Part shown: positions 1 to 8,962 of the stretch, piece by piece
How the letters are laid out: each line of letters opens with the position of its first letter
How positions within the stretch are numbered: the first letter of the stretch is position 1
Made by a program: the position numbers and the translations under genes
The notes under the pieces: model-generated
Told to the model about the DNA's origin: nothing
What the model saw: only the letters and a program-made list of their open reading frames with translations
Databases searched by the model: none
Source of the DNA: Spirochaetia bacterium
GTDB lineage: Bacteria > Spirochaetota > Spirochaetia > Sphaerochaetales > Sphaerochaetaceae
Reading direction: 5' to 3'
DNA: 56,173 bases
Assembly (NCBI GenBank): GCA_009929055.1
Contig: SABI01000001.1
Location: 1 to 56,173 of the forward strand

Positions 1-138
1 AATGAAGCAGTCCCAATAAGTTCAAGAAATGAAGGAATGATGGTAAAAGCAAGTGCTATGATGGACAGTTCTCCACAGGTGCCTTTCTCAGATATTACCA
101 TTCGCTCTTCTGTTCAAGTTACTTTTGTCCTTGAATAA
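1..138 (+). CDS. C-terminal end of a probable SIMPL-domain (DUF541) protein, partial
   Basis: The window opens inside a plus-strand reading frame of 45 residues ending in TAA at 136-138. The tail has alternating polar and hydrophobic residues and finishes VQVTFVLE, which resembles the last beta strand of SIMPL/YggE-type periplasmic proteins, where a short proline-containing linker precedes a final strand of the type 'SVTVTFEL'. The N-terminus and any signal peptide lie outside the window, so the family call rests only on this tail and is tentative. The next gene is convergent. Confidence 0.5.
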   Translation, partial: NEAVPISSRNEGMMVKASAMMDSSPQVPFSDITIRSSVQVTFVLE

Positions 139-178
139 TGGGTGATATAAGGATTTTCTACTCCTTTATGTCACTTGG

Positions 179-640
179 TTAGAGGGGGGGAGAATAGACC
201 ATGGTAACATGGTTAATTCCCCCTTCTACTGTTTTCTCTTCTGTGAAAACAAAGGAGAGAGTGGTGTAAAACTGAGTTGCACTTTCTTGAGCATGAAGAT
301 AGATTTTTGCTTGATGCTCTTCTTCTCTTAAATGATTGATTGCATTGTTGACAAGTATCTTTCCAACACCAAGTCCCCTAAAGCTTTTAAGGACAGCAAT
401 CCTCTCTAATTTAATCCCTTCATCAGTTCTTCTCATTCTCATGGTTGCAATAGGAACACCCTCTTTTTCAATAAGAAGGTGGCTACTCATAGTATCTAGT
501 CCATCTTGTTCAATTTCAAAAGGAACCGATTGTTCTTCTATAAAGACCTCTCTTCGGATGGCGATACATTTAACTAACAATTCTTTTTGATTTTGAGATT
601 TTGTCCCATAAGAACCAATATATAAACATTCCATACACAT
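179..640 (-). CDS. GNAT-family N-acetyltransferase
   Basis: Predicted acetyl-CoA-dependent acetyltransferase of about 153 residues, with the substrate unknown. The sequence shows the N-terminal signature IRREVFIEEQ, typical of ElaA/YjcF-like GNAT proteins, then the core strand LERIAVL followed by the acetyl-CoA pyrophosphate loop RGLGVGKIL (R-x-x-G-x-G). A Y-rich C-terminal part around QFYTTLSF is also typical. I place the start at the ATG whose A is shared with the TGA stop of the upstream alpha-galactosidase (TGATG). A GTG one codon earlier is the alternative. The one-base overlap means translation is probably coupled to the galactosidase gene. A role in sugar use is possible but not shown. 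Confidence 0.85.
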   Translation of the reverse strand: MCMECLYIGSYGTKSQNQKELLVKCIAIRREVFIEEQSVPFEIEQDGLDTMSSHLLIEKEGVPIATMRMRRTDEGIKLERIAVLKSFRGLGVGKILVNNAINHLREEEHQAKIYLHAQESATQFYTTLSFVFTEEKTVEGGINHVTMVYSPPL

Positions 641-2991
641 CACTTCATTGCTTGGATATAGTAGAGTCTTGAACCAAAATCTCCTAGTACCCTAGTCTCT
701 TTATCATAGCCAGTGCCGCCAAATTGTTGATTAAGACTTATTCCTCTATAGGCTAAGATATCACCTTCGACAATATAATATTCAATTTCACTATCGAGTT
801 GGATTTGACTCTGTACTACTTTTTCAAGATTTCCTCCACTTTTGATGTGAACAGGAGAGACCATGTTGATAAGAGAGCCAAACATAGAGAGTTCTATATG
901 TTGGCTTCTTGGACTTACTCTATAGGTGAGAGATGTATCCGCTATGGGGATTCTTAAGATATCACTCTCTCCATTTGCATCTTGAAGTACTTGGAAATAG
1001 AGTACTAACATTTCAGTTCTGTCGTAATTAGAAACAGCCCAAAGAACTCTATTCGTTTGATCATATATTGATTCAAGTTTAAAGAATTCCCCAAATTGAA
1101 AGAGAGTTCTATATTGCTTATAGAATGTAATGTGTTCAATAATTTCTTCTTTTTCTTTTTTTGAGAGACTTAGAAGGTCTAATTCGTATCCTAATACCCC
1201 AAAAGAGGCAACATTAAAGCGAGTATCGAGGGAGGTCTTTCGTAAAGTTTGATGGTTAGGAATTGTGCTCACATGGTTTGATATCGCACTTAGAGGATAC
1301 CCACAGGCTGTCCCTTCTTGAATAAAGATTCTTGTGTAAGCATCTGTATTATCACTTGTCCACGTTTGACTCATGTAAGAGAGCATTCCCAGGTCAAATC
1401 TATTTCCACCACTAGCACATGACTCGAATAAGATATGGGGGAAGGCTTTTACACATCGCTCAAGGAGTTCATAGAGGCCAAGAACATAGCGATGGCTAAA
1501 TTCTCCTTGATAAAATCTCTCTTGGTTACTATAAAGGTCACTAAAGGTTCTATTCATATCCCACTTTACATAATCTACTTCAGCAATCTTCCATGTTTTA
1601 CTCAACATATCAAAAAGGTAATCTCTCACATCTTTACGAGTAAGGTCTAAAAGGTATTGATTTCTTGCAATTGAGGGGTTTCTTCCAGGAATCTGTACAA
1701 GATAGTCGGGATGTGTTTCATATAGGGTACTTTTTTTACTAATCATCTCTGGTTCAACCCAGAGGCCAAACATAAGTCCAAGGCTATGAAGTTTTTTTGA
1801 TAAAGAGGTGAGTCCATTTGGGAATTTTTTTGTATTTACCATCCAGTCTCCAAGACTTGTGGTATCATCTTCTCTCACCCCAAACCAGCCATCATCTACA
1901 ACAAATAGTTCTATTCCTAAAGAAGAAGCCTCTTTTGCTAGAGAAACAAGGGTTGTTTCATCATAATTGAAATAGGTTGCTTCCCAGTTGTTAAAAGCAA
2001 TAGGCCGTTGATGGTATTGCCACTTACCTCGAACAATATGGTTGTTTATAAATCGGTGGAAATGATTACTTATCCCATTTGTCCCTTCATGAGAGAAAGT
2101 CATAATTGCTTCAGGGGTGTGAAACTTTTCCCCTGCTTTTAACTTCCATCTGAATGTTGATGGATTGATTCCACTTAAAATTCTTATCTTATTAAATTGA
2201 TTAAGTTCTACAATTTCACTATGGTCTCCACTATAGATGAGGTTAAAACCATAGCACTCTCCTTGCATTTCATCACTTTTAGAGTCACTTATCATAATAA
2301 AAGGGTTATGTTTAGAAGAACTTACTCCACTTTTACTATCATTGATATGAACCCCTGGTGTTATCCTTCTTTTGTGTTGGAATCTCTCCCTCGCCCAAGC
2401 GCCATCAAATGTGGTGAGATCTTGATTCTTTTTATTAAGATCGAGGTGAAGAGACATGAACCTTTCTATTGTAACATTCTTAGTAGAATTATTTATTAAA
2501 GCAGCTTTCCTCACTATAACATCTGTTGCATCAAACGTGGTGTAAGAATGTTCCACTTTAAGGAGAGTTGTTGGATCAACTGTTACTACGATGAGGGTCA
2601 TTGCAGTACCTTCATCTGAGTAAGACTCAGGTAATCCACTAAAAGAGCGAGGTTTTCCTTTAATTATTCGATGTTCAGCATAGAGAAAATCACCACAGAT
2701 AGAACCTTCTTCGTCTCTCACTATAATAGATGGTTCTCTATAATCCCCTTTACCACTACTCGAATACTCTAGGGCTATATTGTCGAGAGTGTAGGTAGGA
2801 TGCTCTTCACTATAGGAGACCATGTTCCCTTTTGCTATTGAGTGTTTGTCGTACATGACGGAAAGGTTTTCGCTTAGCCCAATATTCCTTCCATAATAGA
2901 GATGTTCAAGGTGATTTGTCTCATCTACACGAAAAATATATGTGGTGTTTGCTGTGTTAAGGGTAAAAGTGAGTTTATTTTCATAAATCAT
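640..2991 (-). CDS. Alpha-galactosidase, GH36 family
   Basis: 783-residue glycoside hydrolase predicted to remove alpha-1,6-galactose from melibiose, raffinose or galactomannan side chains. Visible GH36 landmarks are FVVDDGWFG near residue 363, GLWVEPEM near 409, the nucleophile Asp478 in KWDMNR, and the acid/base Asp547 in SDNTDA after ESCASGG near 523. These positions match the usual full-length GH36 enzymes with an N-terminal beta-sandwich, a TIM barrel and a C-terminal beta domain. No signal peptide is seen, so it should be cytoplasmic and act on imported oligosaccharides. The ATG follows a good AGGAG site. It is divergent from a mutarotase-fold gene, which supports a galactoside role. 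Confidence 0.96.
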   Translation of the reverse strand: MIYENKLTFTLNTANTTYIFRVDETNHLEHLYYGRNIGLSENLSVMYDKHSIAKGNMVSYSEEHPTYTLDNIALEYSSSGKGDYREPSIIVRDEEGSICGDFLYAEHRIIKGKPRSFSGLPESYSDEGTAMTLIVVTVDPTTLLKVEHSYTTFDATDVIVRKAALINNSTKNVTIERFMSLHLDLNKKNQDLTTFDGAWARERFQHKRRITPGVHINDSKSGVSSSKHNPFIMISDSKSDEMQGECYGFNLIYSGDHSEIVELNQFNKIRILSGINPSTFRWKLKAGEKFHTPEAIMTFSHEGTNGISNHFHRFINNHIVRGKWQYHQRPIAFNNWEATYFNYDETTLVSLAKEASSLGIELFVVDDGWFGVREDDTTSLGDWMVNTKKFPNGLTSLSKKLHSLGLMFGLWVEPEMISKKSTLYETHPDYLVQIPGRNPSIARNQYLLDLTRKDVRDYLFDMLSKTWKIAEVDYVKWDMNRTFSDLYSNQERFYQGEFSHRYVLGLYELLERCVKAFPHILFESCASGGNRFDLGMLSYMSQTWTSDNTDAYTRIFIQEGTACGYPLSAISNHVSTIPNHQTLRKTSLDTRFNVASFGVLGYELDLLSLSKKEKEEIIEHITFYKQYRTLFQFGEFFKLESIYDQTNRVLWAVSNYDRTEMLVLYFQVLQDANGESDILRIPIADTSLTYRVSPRSQHIELSMFGSLINMVSPVHIKSGGNLEKVVQSQIQLDSEIEYYIVEGDILAYRGISLNQQFGGTGYDKETRVLGDFGSRLYYIQAMK

Positions 2992-3015
2992 GAGCCTCTC
3001 CTTGCATTCTCTTCA

Positions 3016-3054
3016 TTGTTGTAACGTAACTATCATGGTACAATAATGGTTACA
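3016..3054. promoter_or_regulatory. Candidate divergent control region between galactosidase and mutarotase-like genes
   Basis: The 146-bp gap holds an inverted repeat TGTAAC (3020-3025) / GTTACA (3049-3054). It overlaps a possible plus-strand promoter TTGTTG (3016-3021), 17 bp, TACAAT (3039-3044). The repeat could be an operator for a sugar-responsive repressor, but with arms of only 6 bp this is a weak inference. Confidence 0.3.
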
Positions 3055-3137
3055 TACAGTATAGCCTGCTTAATAGTATTTTTCATCTACCTAGTTGTAA
3101 AAAGCAGAGTGGTCGTAAATTTGGGAGAATTACTTAA

Positions 3138-4379
3138 ATGGATGTAAAACGGTTGCAACTGTGGAAAGATCGACATGCTACGATGCTTTCTAATGATCTT
3201 ATCAAAACAATTATTGAAGATGGTGGAGGGATGGTAAGAGAGTTGAGCAATACGAATAAGTATGGAGGAAGGGTAAATGCACACCCTCTTTTCTACTTTC
3301 TAGGAAAGGGGTCCTCTGTTGCTGAAGATGCAAACCATGACCTATACAATAATGCAAACCTCCTTTACACATTAGGAGGAAATTTCTTTTGTTTTCCAAA
3401 TTTTGGGCCTCCTCACTCCTATAATAATACTAACCTACCTCCCCATGGCTTTACTGCTAATGGGCTGTGGAATGTCGTTAAATATGGTACCGATGGAGAA
3501 ACTGGTGCTACTTGGCTCCTTAGTACCCTTATCGGTGTTGGAGACTACCCTTATATTGCCAATAAAATTGAGATGCTTCTTCCTAATCATCCAGTCTTAT
3601 ATAGTAGCGTGACAATTGAGAACCCTTCAGATAACCCAATTATTGCAAATGCTGCATGGCACAATACTACCGGCTCTCCATTTTTAGAGTCAGGATGTAT
3701 TATTAACTTAGCGGCTAAAGAGTTTGTTACAGTCGAGAAAGGGTCTGAGTTTGACTCTACTGGCCGCCTAGCAATGGGGGCAACATTTGATGATCTCACC
3801 AAAGCTCCCCTAAGAAGTGGAGGTACTTGTGATATAGAACAAGTTCCTGGAATGATTGGCTTTACCGATTTAATAAGTGGCAAAATTCCATCTGAAAATA
3901 AACTTGGATGGGCAAGTGTAATTAACCCTGCCCAGCAAATGGTCTATTTCACATTCTTTCCAGGGCCTAGTGCTGTTGAAGAAGATGAAATTCCTCTTAC
4001 CTTTAATAATCTATGGATGCAGTATGGTGGGAGGAAATTTACCCCTTGGGCACTATATGAAGGGGGGACAGACCACACCTTCTGTTTAGGAGTTGAAAAC
4101 TCAATTGGGTATTATGCCTCTGGATTAGCTGAGTCTGTAAAACAAGGAAATTTATTAGGTTCACCCACAACTGTTACTATAAAACCCCATTCACGTAGAG
4201 TGCAACGGTATGCCACAGCTTTTACCGATTATGAGCAAGTTAAAATGGGCTCTGGTATTCAATCAGTAGAACAGGTAGTTGAAGGAATTGTCCTTAAAAG
4301 GGGAAAGTATTGGGCCTTTATTGAAAGCGATTCGACGTTCCATTTCTTGAAGGAACTAGAGAAGAAGGTATTAAATTAA
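3138..4379 (+). CDS. Galactose mutarotase-like (aldose epimerase fold) protein
   Basis: 413-residue protein that reads like the carbohydrate-binding beta-sandwich of the galactose mutarotase superfamily. It has a His103 in PPHGFTANG, similar to the HGFxR/N motif of aldose 1-epimerases, and a second His175 in AAWHNTTGSPF. The C-terminal part contains a long Trp/Gly-rich section and PHSRRVQRYATAF, like the conserved strand that closes these sandwiches. No signal peptide is seen, so it is probably cytoplasmic. The gene is divergent from the GH36 alpha-galactosidase, which suggests the ligand is a galactoside or its hydrolysis product. The exact reaction is unknown; it may be an epimerase or only a sugar-binding protein. 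The SD GGGAGA lies upstream of ATG. Confidence 0.6.
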   Translation: MDVKRLQLWKDRHATMLSNDLIKTIIEDGGGMVRELSNTNKYGGRVNAHPLFYFLGKGSSVAEDANHDLYNNANLLYTLGGNFFCFPNFGPPHSYNNTNLPPHGFTANGLWNVVKYGTDGETGATWLLSTLIGVGDYPYIANKIEMLLPNHPVLYSSVTIENPSDNPIIANAAWHNTTGSPFLESGCIINLAAKEFVTVEKGSEFDSTGRLAMGATFDDLTKAPLRSGGTCDIEQVPGMIGFTDLISGKIPSENKLGWASVINPAQQMVYFTFFPGPSAVEEDEIPLTFNNLWMQYGGRKFTPWALYEGGTDHTFCLGVENSIGYYASGLAESVKQGNLLGSPTTVTIKPHSRRVQRYATAFTDYEQVKMGSGIQSVEQVVEGIVLKRGKYWAFIESDSTFHFLKELEKKVLN

Positions 4380-4388
4380 TAGATAGAG

Positions 4389-5702
4389 TTAAAGTGGGGA
4401 AGTAGCTTCTATGAGGTTAGTTCCCTTATTTTTTACAGAGAAGTTTGGGATAGTCTGAGTAAAGAGAACTTTTCCTCCTTGGTCCTTAAAAAAGATAGTA
4501 GCTTTATATTCTCCAGCAGTGAGGTTTATTCCCCCTACCCATGCAAGTGACGGGAGGAAGTGAGAGGATCTTACATCAGCTTGTTCAGAGACAAAATTAG
4601 TAAGTTTTAAAAGAGCACTTAAGATCATCTCACCAACTGACGCTTCATTGTCTTCATAGATAACATTATCGTAGATTTCTACCCCAATAGCCTTAAAAGT
4701 TGCCCTCATCACAGCTTTGAATTTGGTGAGCTCTTCTGTTGCTTTGAACGTTTCCATTGCAATATTACTTATACTCTCTATTTTTTCTAATGGAATTTCT
4801 TTCCCTCCATCAATAGAGACGCTCACATATTTTACAGGGGAGGGTCTTGCTATCATTACTGGATAGGCAATTTTTGCATAATATCCACTATAGATATATA
4901 AGAGTTCAATTTCTTCCACCTTTTGGGGAGCTAATCCATTAAACGCAACTATGTTGAGACGTGCTTTCCCACTAGGGATTGGTTTTGCCTCTTCTTGTAA
5001 TGAAGATGGGGGGGCAAATGGATAAAGGGATTGTTGAGTAGCAAATGAGCGATTTACTTGATCGAGTGCATAAGTAAAGAGGTTATCTTCTTCTAAACCT
5101 CGAGCAACAACCATTGTGAGATATGAAGCTAAAGCAGATGAAGAGAAAGAGGAGGAGTATGTAGCCGTTCTAATATTACTGACTCCTTTAGAAGTTGCCC
5201 CTTTTATAATCTTTTCTATCTGTTTTTCATATTTCTGTTTAAGGAGAGATTGTTTTTCAATTGAACGGTTTAATTCTACGAGGGCAGAATCTTCCTCTCC
5301 TAATTGAAGATAGTTGAGGGCTTTAAATACGTTAATGTAGATATCTTCAAAATCTTCTCCCTTATAGGCTACAGTGTTGTCATTTACTATATAGGAGGCA
5401 ATATTTGCACTTATGCTTGATGTATAAGCCTCTTTGATTGCCCTTTCTGAAGATGATAGGAGGGTGTTAGAGAGGGTATATTCATTATCGAGTCGAAGAA
5501 GAAGCCCTGCGTCTAAGTTTAATATAATAGGGCCTTGTTTTTTTAGAATTGCCTCTTTTTTATCGAGTAGCTTAAGATAGGCTTTTTCGTAATTTCCCTG
5601 TTGGTAGCTATACTGACTCTCTGAGATATCAACGAGGGAGGAACATCCCAAAATGAGGGTTAATAATAGTACAATGGGTAATAGTAGCAATTTTCTCATC
5701 AT
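4389..5702 (-). CDS. COG3014-family lipoprotein
   Basis: 437-residue lipoprotein with a type II signal peptide (about 19 residues, lipobox LILGC-S). After it comes a helical repeat section (YQQGNYEKAYLKLLDKKE) reminiscent of tetratricopeptide repeats. Next are SGEDFEDIY-like and NVFKALNYLQLGEEDSALVE stretches, which I recognise as the signature of the uncharacterised COG3014 family. The C-terminal half is a predicted beta-rich domain. In Gammaproteobacteria COG3014 genes often stand next to lpoB and LPP20 genes, exactly as here, which supports a shared envelope role. The gene is divergent from lpoB. The ATGATG start lacks an obvious SD. Confidence 0.8.
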   Translation of the reverse strand: MMRKLLLLPIVLLLTLILGCSSLVDISESQYSYQQGNYEKAYLKLLDKKEAILKKQGPIILNLDAGLLLRLDNEYTLSNTLLSSSERAIKEAYTSSISANIASYIVNDNTVAYKGEDFEDIYINVFKALNYLQLGEEDSALVELNRSIEKQSLLKQKYEKQIEKIIKGATSKGVSNIRTATYSSSFSSSALASYLTMVVARGLEEDNLFTYALDQVNRSFATQQSLYPFAPPSSLQEEAKPIPSGKARLNIVAFNGLAPQKVEEIELLYIYSGYYAKIAYPVMIARPSPVKYVSVSIDGGKEIPLEKIESISNIAMETFKATEELTKFKAVMRATFKAIGVEIYDNVIYEDNEASVGEMILSALLKLTNFVSEQADVRSSHFLPSLAWVGGINLTAGEYKATIFFKDQGGKVLFTQTIPNFSVKNKGTNLIEATSPL

Positions 5703-5881
5703 GGTGTTTGACTCTTATTTATAAACTTATGCAATGACTGATTACACAAGGAGATTGTACCATTGTTAAAAAGCCCATGCAACAGAGAATGTAAGGAACT
5801 GTTTATGAATAAAGTGTAAAAATGTTACATTCTGGCAATTTTGGTGTTTAATATGCAATGCATCTAGAGTAGAATATATAC

Positions 5882-5901
5882 TATAATTCTCATTAACGGA
5901 G
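5882..5901 (+). promoter_or_regulatory. Probable promoter -10 and RBS of the LpoB/LPP20 lipoprotein operon
   Basis: A perfect TATAAT lies at 5882-5887, with a poor -35 match about 17 bp upstream. An SD-like CGGAG at 5897-5901 precedes the ATG at 5909. The 206-bp divergent gap therefore probably drives lpoB and the four following genes. Confidence 0.45.
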
Positions 5902-5908
5902 TATTCAT

Positions 5909-6517
5909 ATGAAAAAAAAATTATTGTCCTCATTTCTTTTATTTGCACTTCTCATCCTTTTGGTCTCTTGTCAGTCGAGTATCTCTGTAGATAGACTCGC
6001 TTCTGATAAAGATATCGACCTAAGTGGTGATTGGAATGATACAGATATTAGAATAGCTGCATCTTCATTAGTGGAAGATAGTCTCCGTTCTCCTTGGATT
6101 GATCAGTTTAGAATGCGAAAGATGAAAAACCCTGTTGTTATAGTGGGTACTTTCTTAAATAGAAGTAGTGAACATATTGATACCTCGATCATCGCAAAGC
6201 GCTATGAAATAGAGCTCATTAATTCTGGAAAGGTTGATATGGTTGCAGATGTCGCTTTTAGAGCTACTGTTCGTGATGAAAGAGAAGGACAGCAGTACTT
6301 CGCTAGTGAATCAACTGCAAAAGCGTTAGGTAAAGAAATAGGGGCAGACTTCCTTCTACAAGGATCGGTGAGGACGAATTTAGACCAAGTGAGTGGGAAG
6401 TCGGTTCGCACTTACTATATTACTGCTGAACTAATTGATATCGAAACAAACAAAAAAGTATGGGTTGGAGAAGAAACCATTAAAAAAATGGTTAAGCAAA
6501 GTAAATATAAGTTTTAA
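5909..6517 (+). CDS. lpoB: LpoB-like penicillin-binding-protein activator lipoprotein
   Basis: 202-residue lipoprotein with lipobox LLVSC-Q and a LpoB-like domain. Family landmarks include PVVIVGTFLNRSSEHIDTSI (the NxT/S-x-H-I-D strand) and the GADFLLQGSV strand. The closing segment YYITAELIDIETNKKVW matches the conserved C-terminal end of LpoB. In enterobacteria LpoB reaches from the outer membrane to activate the peptidoglycan synthase PBP1B. Whether that partner exists here cannot be seen. It is the first gene of a plus-strand lipoprotein operon, with a 17-bp gap to the next. Confidence 0.85.
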   Translation: MKKKLLSSFLLFALLILLVSCQSSISVDRLASDKDIDLSGDWNDTDIRIAASSLVEDSLRSPWIDQFRMRKMKNPVVIVGTFLNRSSEHIDTSIIAKRYEIELINSGKVDMVADVAFRATVRDEREGQQYFASESTAKALGKEIGADFLLQGSVRTNLDQVSGKSVRTYYITAELIDIETNKKVWVGEETIKKMVKQSKYKF

Positions 6518-6534
6518 ATGAAGGGCTTTTACCG

Positions 6535-7566
6535 ATGAAGAATACATATAAGTTTTTACTATTTCCCTTGATCTTTATAATGCTCCTCTTTTTCATCTCT
6601 TGTTCATCTCTTTCAACACCTTCTTCTCCTCCTTGGCTAAATACCCTCTACGATAAGCAATATAATGAAGATACGTATCTCAATGCCATAGGAAGTGGCT
6701 CTTCTAGAGAGAAGGCAGTAGATGCAGCTCTTAGCTCTCTCTCCCAGGTATTTAATTCTCAAGTAAGATCAATTACTACCGTTCTTTCTACCTCTACTGC
6801 AGCTGATGATGGTGTTAGTGATGTTAAGTTTACTGAAAGCTCTGAGTTAATAGATCAATCCTCTGTTACAAGTACTACTGAAAGAATTGTTGGAGCAGAG
6901 GTGGTAAACACCTACATCGATTCAAACCAAAGAGTATATGTCAGAGTTGCACTACATAGAAAAAGAAGTGCTGAGTTGTATCAAAAAGAGGTATTCAATC
7001 TCGACACTTCTATTATGAATGTGCGAAGAGAGATGCTCTCTATAAAAGATCCTCTTCGTGCCTACTTCACCCTCTCTAAAGCTGTTGGGTATGCAAAGAG
7101 GCAACAGCTTCTCTATGACCAAATAGAGGTGCTTCTTAAGAAAAGTCAGAATTCAAAACTTTTTGTAGTACAAAATGAATTAAATGCAATAGCTTCTTCT
7201 GTAAAGATAGCTATTAAGGTAGAGGCTCTTGAAGGGAAAGAAGTGCTTCTGGCATCCTTTAGTCAAAACTTAATTGATTTAGGGTTTTCGATTGTAGAAC
7301 AAGAAGAAGAGTCGAGTGCTCAACTAGTTGTCAGTTATGAATCGAGTCCATTGAATATGGCAAATAGTCCTTATATGTATCAGCGCTATACAATTTCAGC
7401 GACTCTCCTTAGTGGCTCTACTACTTTATACTCGTATCAAAAGAGTGAAAGAGAAGCTGCGCTGAGTGAAGAAGAAGCACAGAAAAAAGCCTTAATTCAG
7501 GCTTCAACTGTTGCTGTAGATGAATTTTTTACCCTCTTGGAACAAACTCTTGGGGATATTAAGTAA
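6535..7566 (+). CDS. LPP20-family lipoprotein
   Basis: 343-residue lipoprotein with signal peptide and lipobox FFISC-S. The mature N-terminus PPWLNTLYDKQYNEDTYLNA with AIGSGSSREKAVDAAL is the LPP20 pattern: a W-containing start, then a G-x-G-x-S-x-x-x-A helix. A second half carries beta-strand-rich sequence with VVSYESS, as in LPP20 proteins with an extra LPP20/CsgG-like domain. The function is unknown. Its place after lpoB and before three further LPP20-like genes suggests a shared complex at the outer membrane. The SD GAAGGG precedes the ATG. Confidence 0.75.
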   Translation: MKNTYKFLLFPLIFIMLLFFISCSSLSTPSSPPWLNTLYDKQYNEDTYLNAIGSGSSREKAVDAALSSLSQVFNSQVRSITTVLSTSTAADDGVSDVKFTESSELIDQSSVTSTTERIVGAEVVNTYIDSNQRVYVRVALHRKRSAELYQKEVFNLDTSIMNVRREMLSIKDPLRAYFTLSKAVGYAKRQQLLYDQIEVLLKKSQNSKLFVVQNELNAIASSVKIAIKVEALEGKEVLLASFSQNLIDLGFSIVEQEEESSAQLVVSYESSPLNMANSPYMYQRYTISATLLSGSTTLYSYQKSEREAALSEEEAQKKALIQASTVAVDEFFTLLEQTLGDIK

Positions 7567-7593
7567 TAATTATTTTATGTTGGAGGTCTTTTC

Positions 7594-8181
7594 ATGAAAA
7601 AGATGTTGATTATCCTTGTTTCCGCCCTTCTCTTGTTCTCTATTGTTGGTTGTGCAACTACAAAGAAAGTAGAAGCCCCTAAACCTGCCAAAGTGGTAAT
7701 TCTTGGTGCTGATGGAATACCTCAACCAGATTGGGTATACAAAACAGTAAGTGCCCAAGATGCCCACTATGAATCTGGATATGGGAAAATGAGTGATAAA
7801 CAGAACTCAATTAAACGAGCTACTGTAGAAGCTAAGAACAAGATTGCTGCTTGGGTAAGTACCTCTGTGAAAGAAGTAGTAGTTACCTATGTAAACGATG
7901 CTGGCACTGGTGAGAACAGACAAGCAATGGATGCAATGGAATCAATTAGTCAACAAGTTGCTGAGGCAACCCTTTCTGGAGTTTCAACTGAAGAGATGTG
8001 GGTTGATGCTGAAGGTGGAGTGTGGGTTCTTTGTTCAATTCCACTTGCTAACATTGAGAAAAGTTTTGAACCTGCAGCTGAAGCTGTAGCCGAAGCGTTT
8101 GTTGAAAGTGACGCAGCAGCAGCTGCGAATGCGAAGATGAAAGATGCGTTTGCTAACTTACTAAAAGGTAGTAATCTTTAA
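7594..8181 (+). CDS. LPP20-like lipoprotein, paralogue A
   Basis: 195-residue lipoprotein with lipobox SIVGC-A. After a PKPAKV linker the conserved block runs QPDWVYKTV, ESGYGKMSDKQNSIKRATVEAK, AAWVST, SGVSTEEMWVDAEGGVWVL. The same block order occurs in the gene at 8963-9508, so the two look like tandem paralogues. The C-terminus is alanine-rich (AAEAVAEAF and DAAAAANA), possibly a helix. A clear SD (GGAGG) precedes the ATG. The stop TAA shares its last A with the next ATG (TAATG), so translation of the next gene is probably coupled. Function unknown. Confidence 0.75.
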   Translation: MKKMLIILVSALLLFSIVGCATTKKVEAPKPAKVVILGADGIPQPDWVYKTVSAQDAHYESGYGKMSDKQNSIKRATVEAKNKIAAWVSTSVKEVVVTYVNDAGTGENRQAMDAMESISQQVAEATLSGVSTEEMWVDAEGGVWVLCSIPLANIEKSFEPAAEAVAEAFVESDAAAAANAKMKDAFANLLKGSNL

Positions 8182-8951
8182 TGACTAAATGGTGGCCTAT
8201 CCTCATACTCATCCTCTCTCTTATTGGGTGTTCTACTTCTGTTGGAGTCCTTGAGAGAAATGAATATGAGGGGCCTCTGTCGTTACTAGATATCACTCAG
8301 TATCCATCAAATGTGTATGTAGGCCTCTCTGGCCCCTATTCAACAAAAGAGAAAATGGTAGAGGTGGCTCTTATGAGCTGTGCTAAAGGAATCCTTTTAG
8401 AGGAGGCCTTAGCCTTAGATAGTCGCTTTGTTATGAGAGAGGATTCTGATAAAGGGCTCACTTCATTTGCTTTAAAAGAACACGCCTATTATGATGATAC
8501 CTCACTCGCTAAAGTAATAGAGGAACTCACTATCATCTCTATTACCTTTGAAAAAGATGCAGGCGCTATAGTATGTGCTGAGTATGGAAAAAAAGAGAAG
8601 AATAGTAGAGCTTTGAAAGTTACACTCGATTCATTTGGAAAACCTACTTGGTTAAAGAACTATCCTACTAAAGAGGGATATCTGTTTGGTGTGGGCAATA
8701 GTAGATCGTATTACTACCTTAATGATTCATTAGAGGCTTCTGACTTTGCTGCAGCTCAAAATATCTTAGACCTTTACAGTGAACATTTGTTTTCTACCTC
8801 TATAGAGACAAACCGTGTGGGAAGTGAGAATAGTATGGATCGTGCCGTTTATCAAGCACAACGGGGATTATTACAAGGTTTTAGGATAGTAGACCGATAT
8901 TATGATAAAGAAGAAGATACCTATTGGTCTCTTGCTTCTATAAGAGAATAA
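8181..8951 (+). CDS. Putative LPP20-related lipoprotein
   Basis: 256-residue lipoprotein with signal peptide and lipobox SLIGC-S. It includes the stretch YPSNVYVGLSGPYSTKEKMVEVALMSCAKGILLEEAL, which keeps the LPP20 arrangement (a G-x-S strand, then an alanine-rich helix). A second similar unit is KNYPTKEGYLFGVGNSRSYYYLNDSLEASDFAAAQNILDLY. It therefore seems to hold two LPP20-like repeats. It starts on the TAATG overlap with the preceding gene. Similarity to its neighbours is low, so the family call rests mostly on pattern and context. Confidence 0.6.
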   Translation: MTKWWPILILILSLIGCSTSVGVLERNEYEGPLSLLDITQYPSNVYVGLSGPYSTKEKMVEVALMSCAKGILLEEALALDSRFVMREDSDKGLTSFALKEHAYYDDTSLAKVIEELTIISITFEKDAGAIVCAEYGKKEKNSRALKVTLDSFGKPTWLKNYPTKEGYLFGVGNSRSYYYLNDSLEASDFAAAQNILDLYSEHLFSTSIETNRVGSENSMDRAVYQAQRGLLQGFRIVDRYYDKEEDTYWSLASIRE

Positions 8952-8962
8952 GAAGGAATGAT

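Noticed and set aside
2197..2499. Open frame on the plus strand inside the alpha-galactosidase gene
   Set aside because: It is antisense to a strongly supported gene, has no RBS or family similarity, and its codon pattern is that of the opposite strand.
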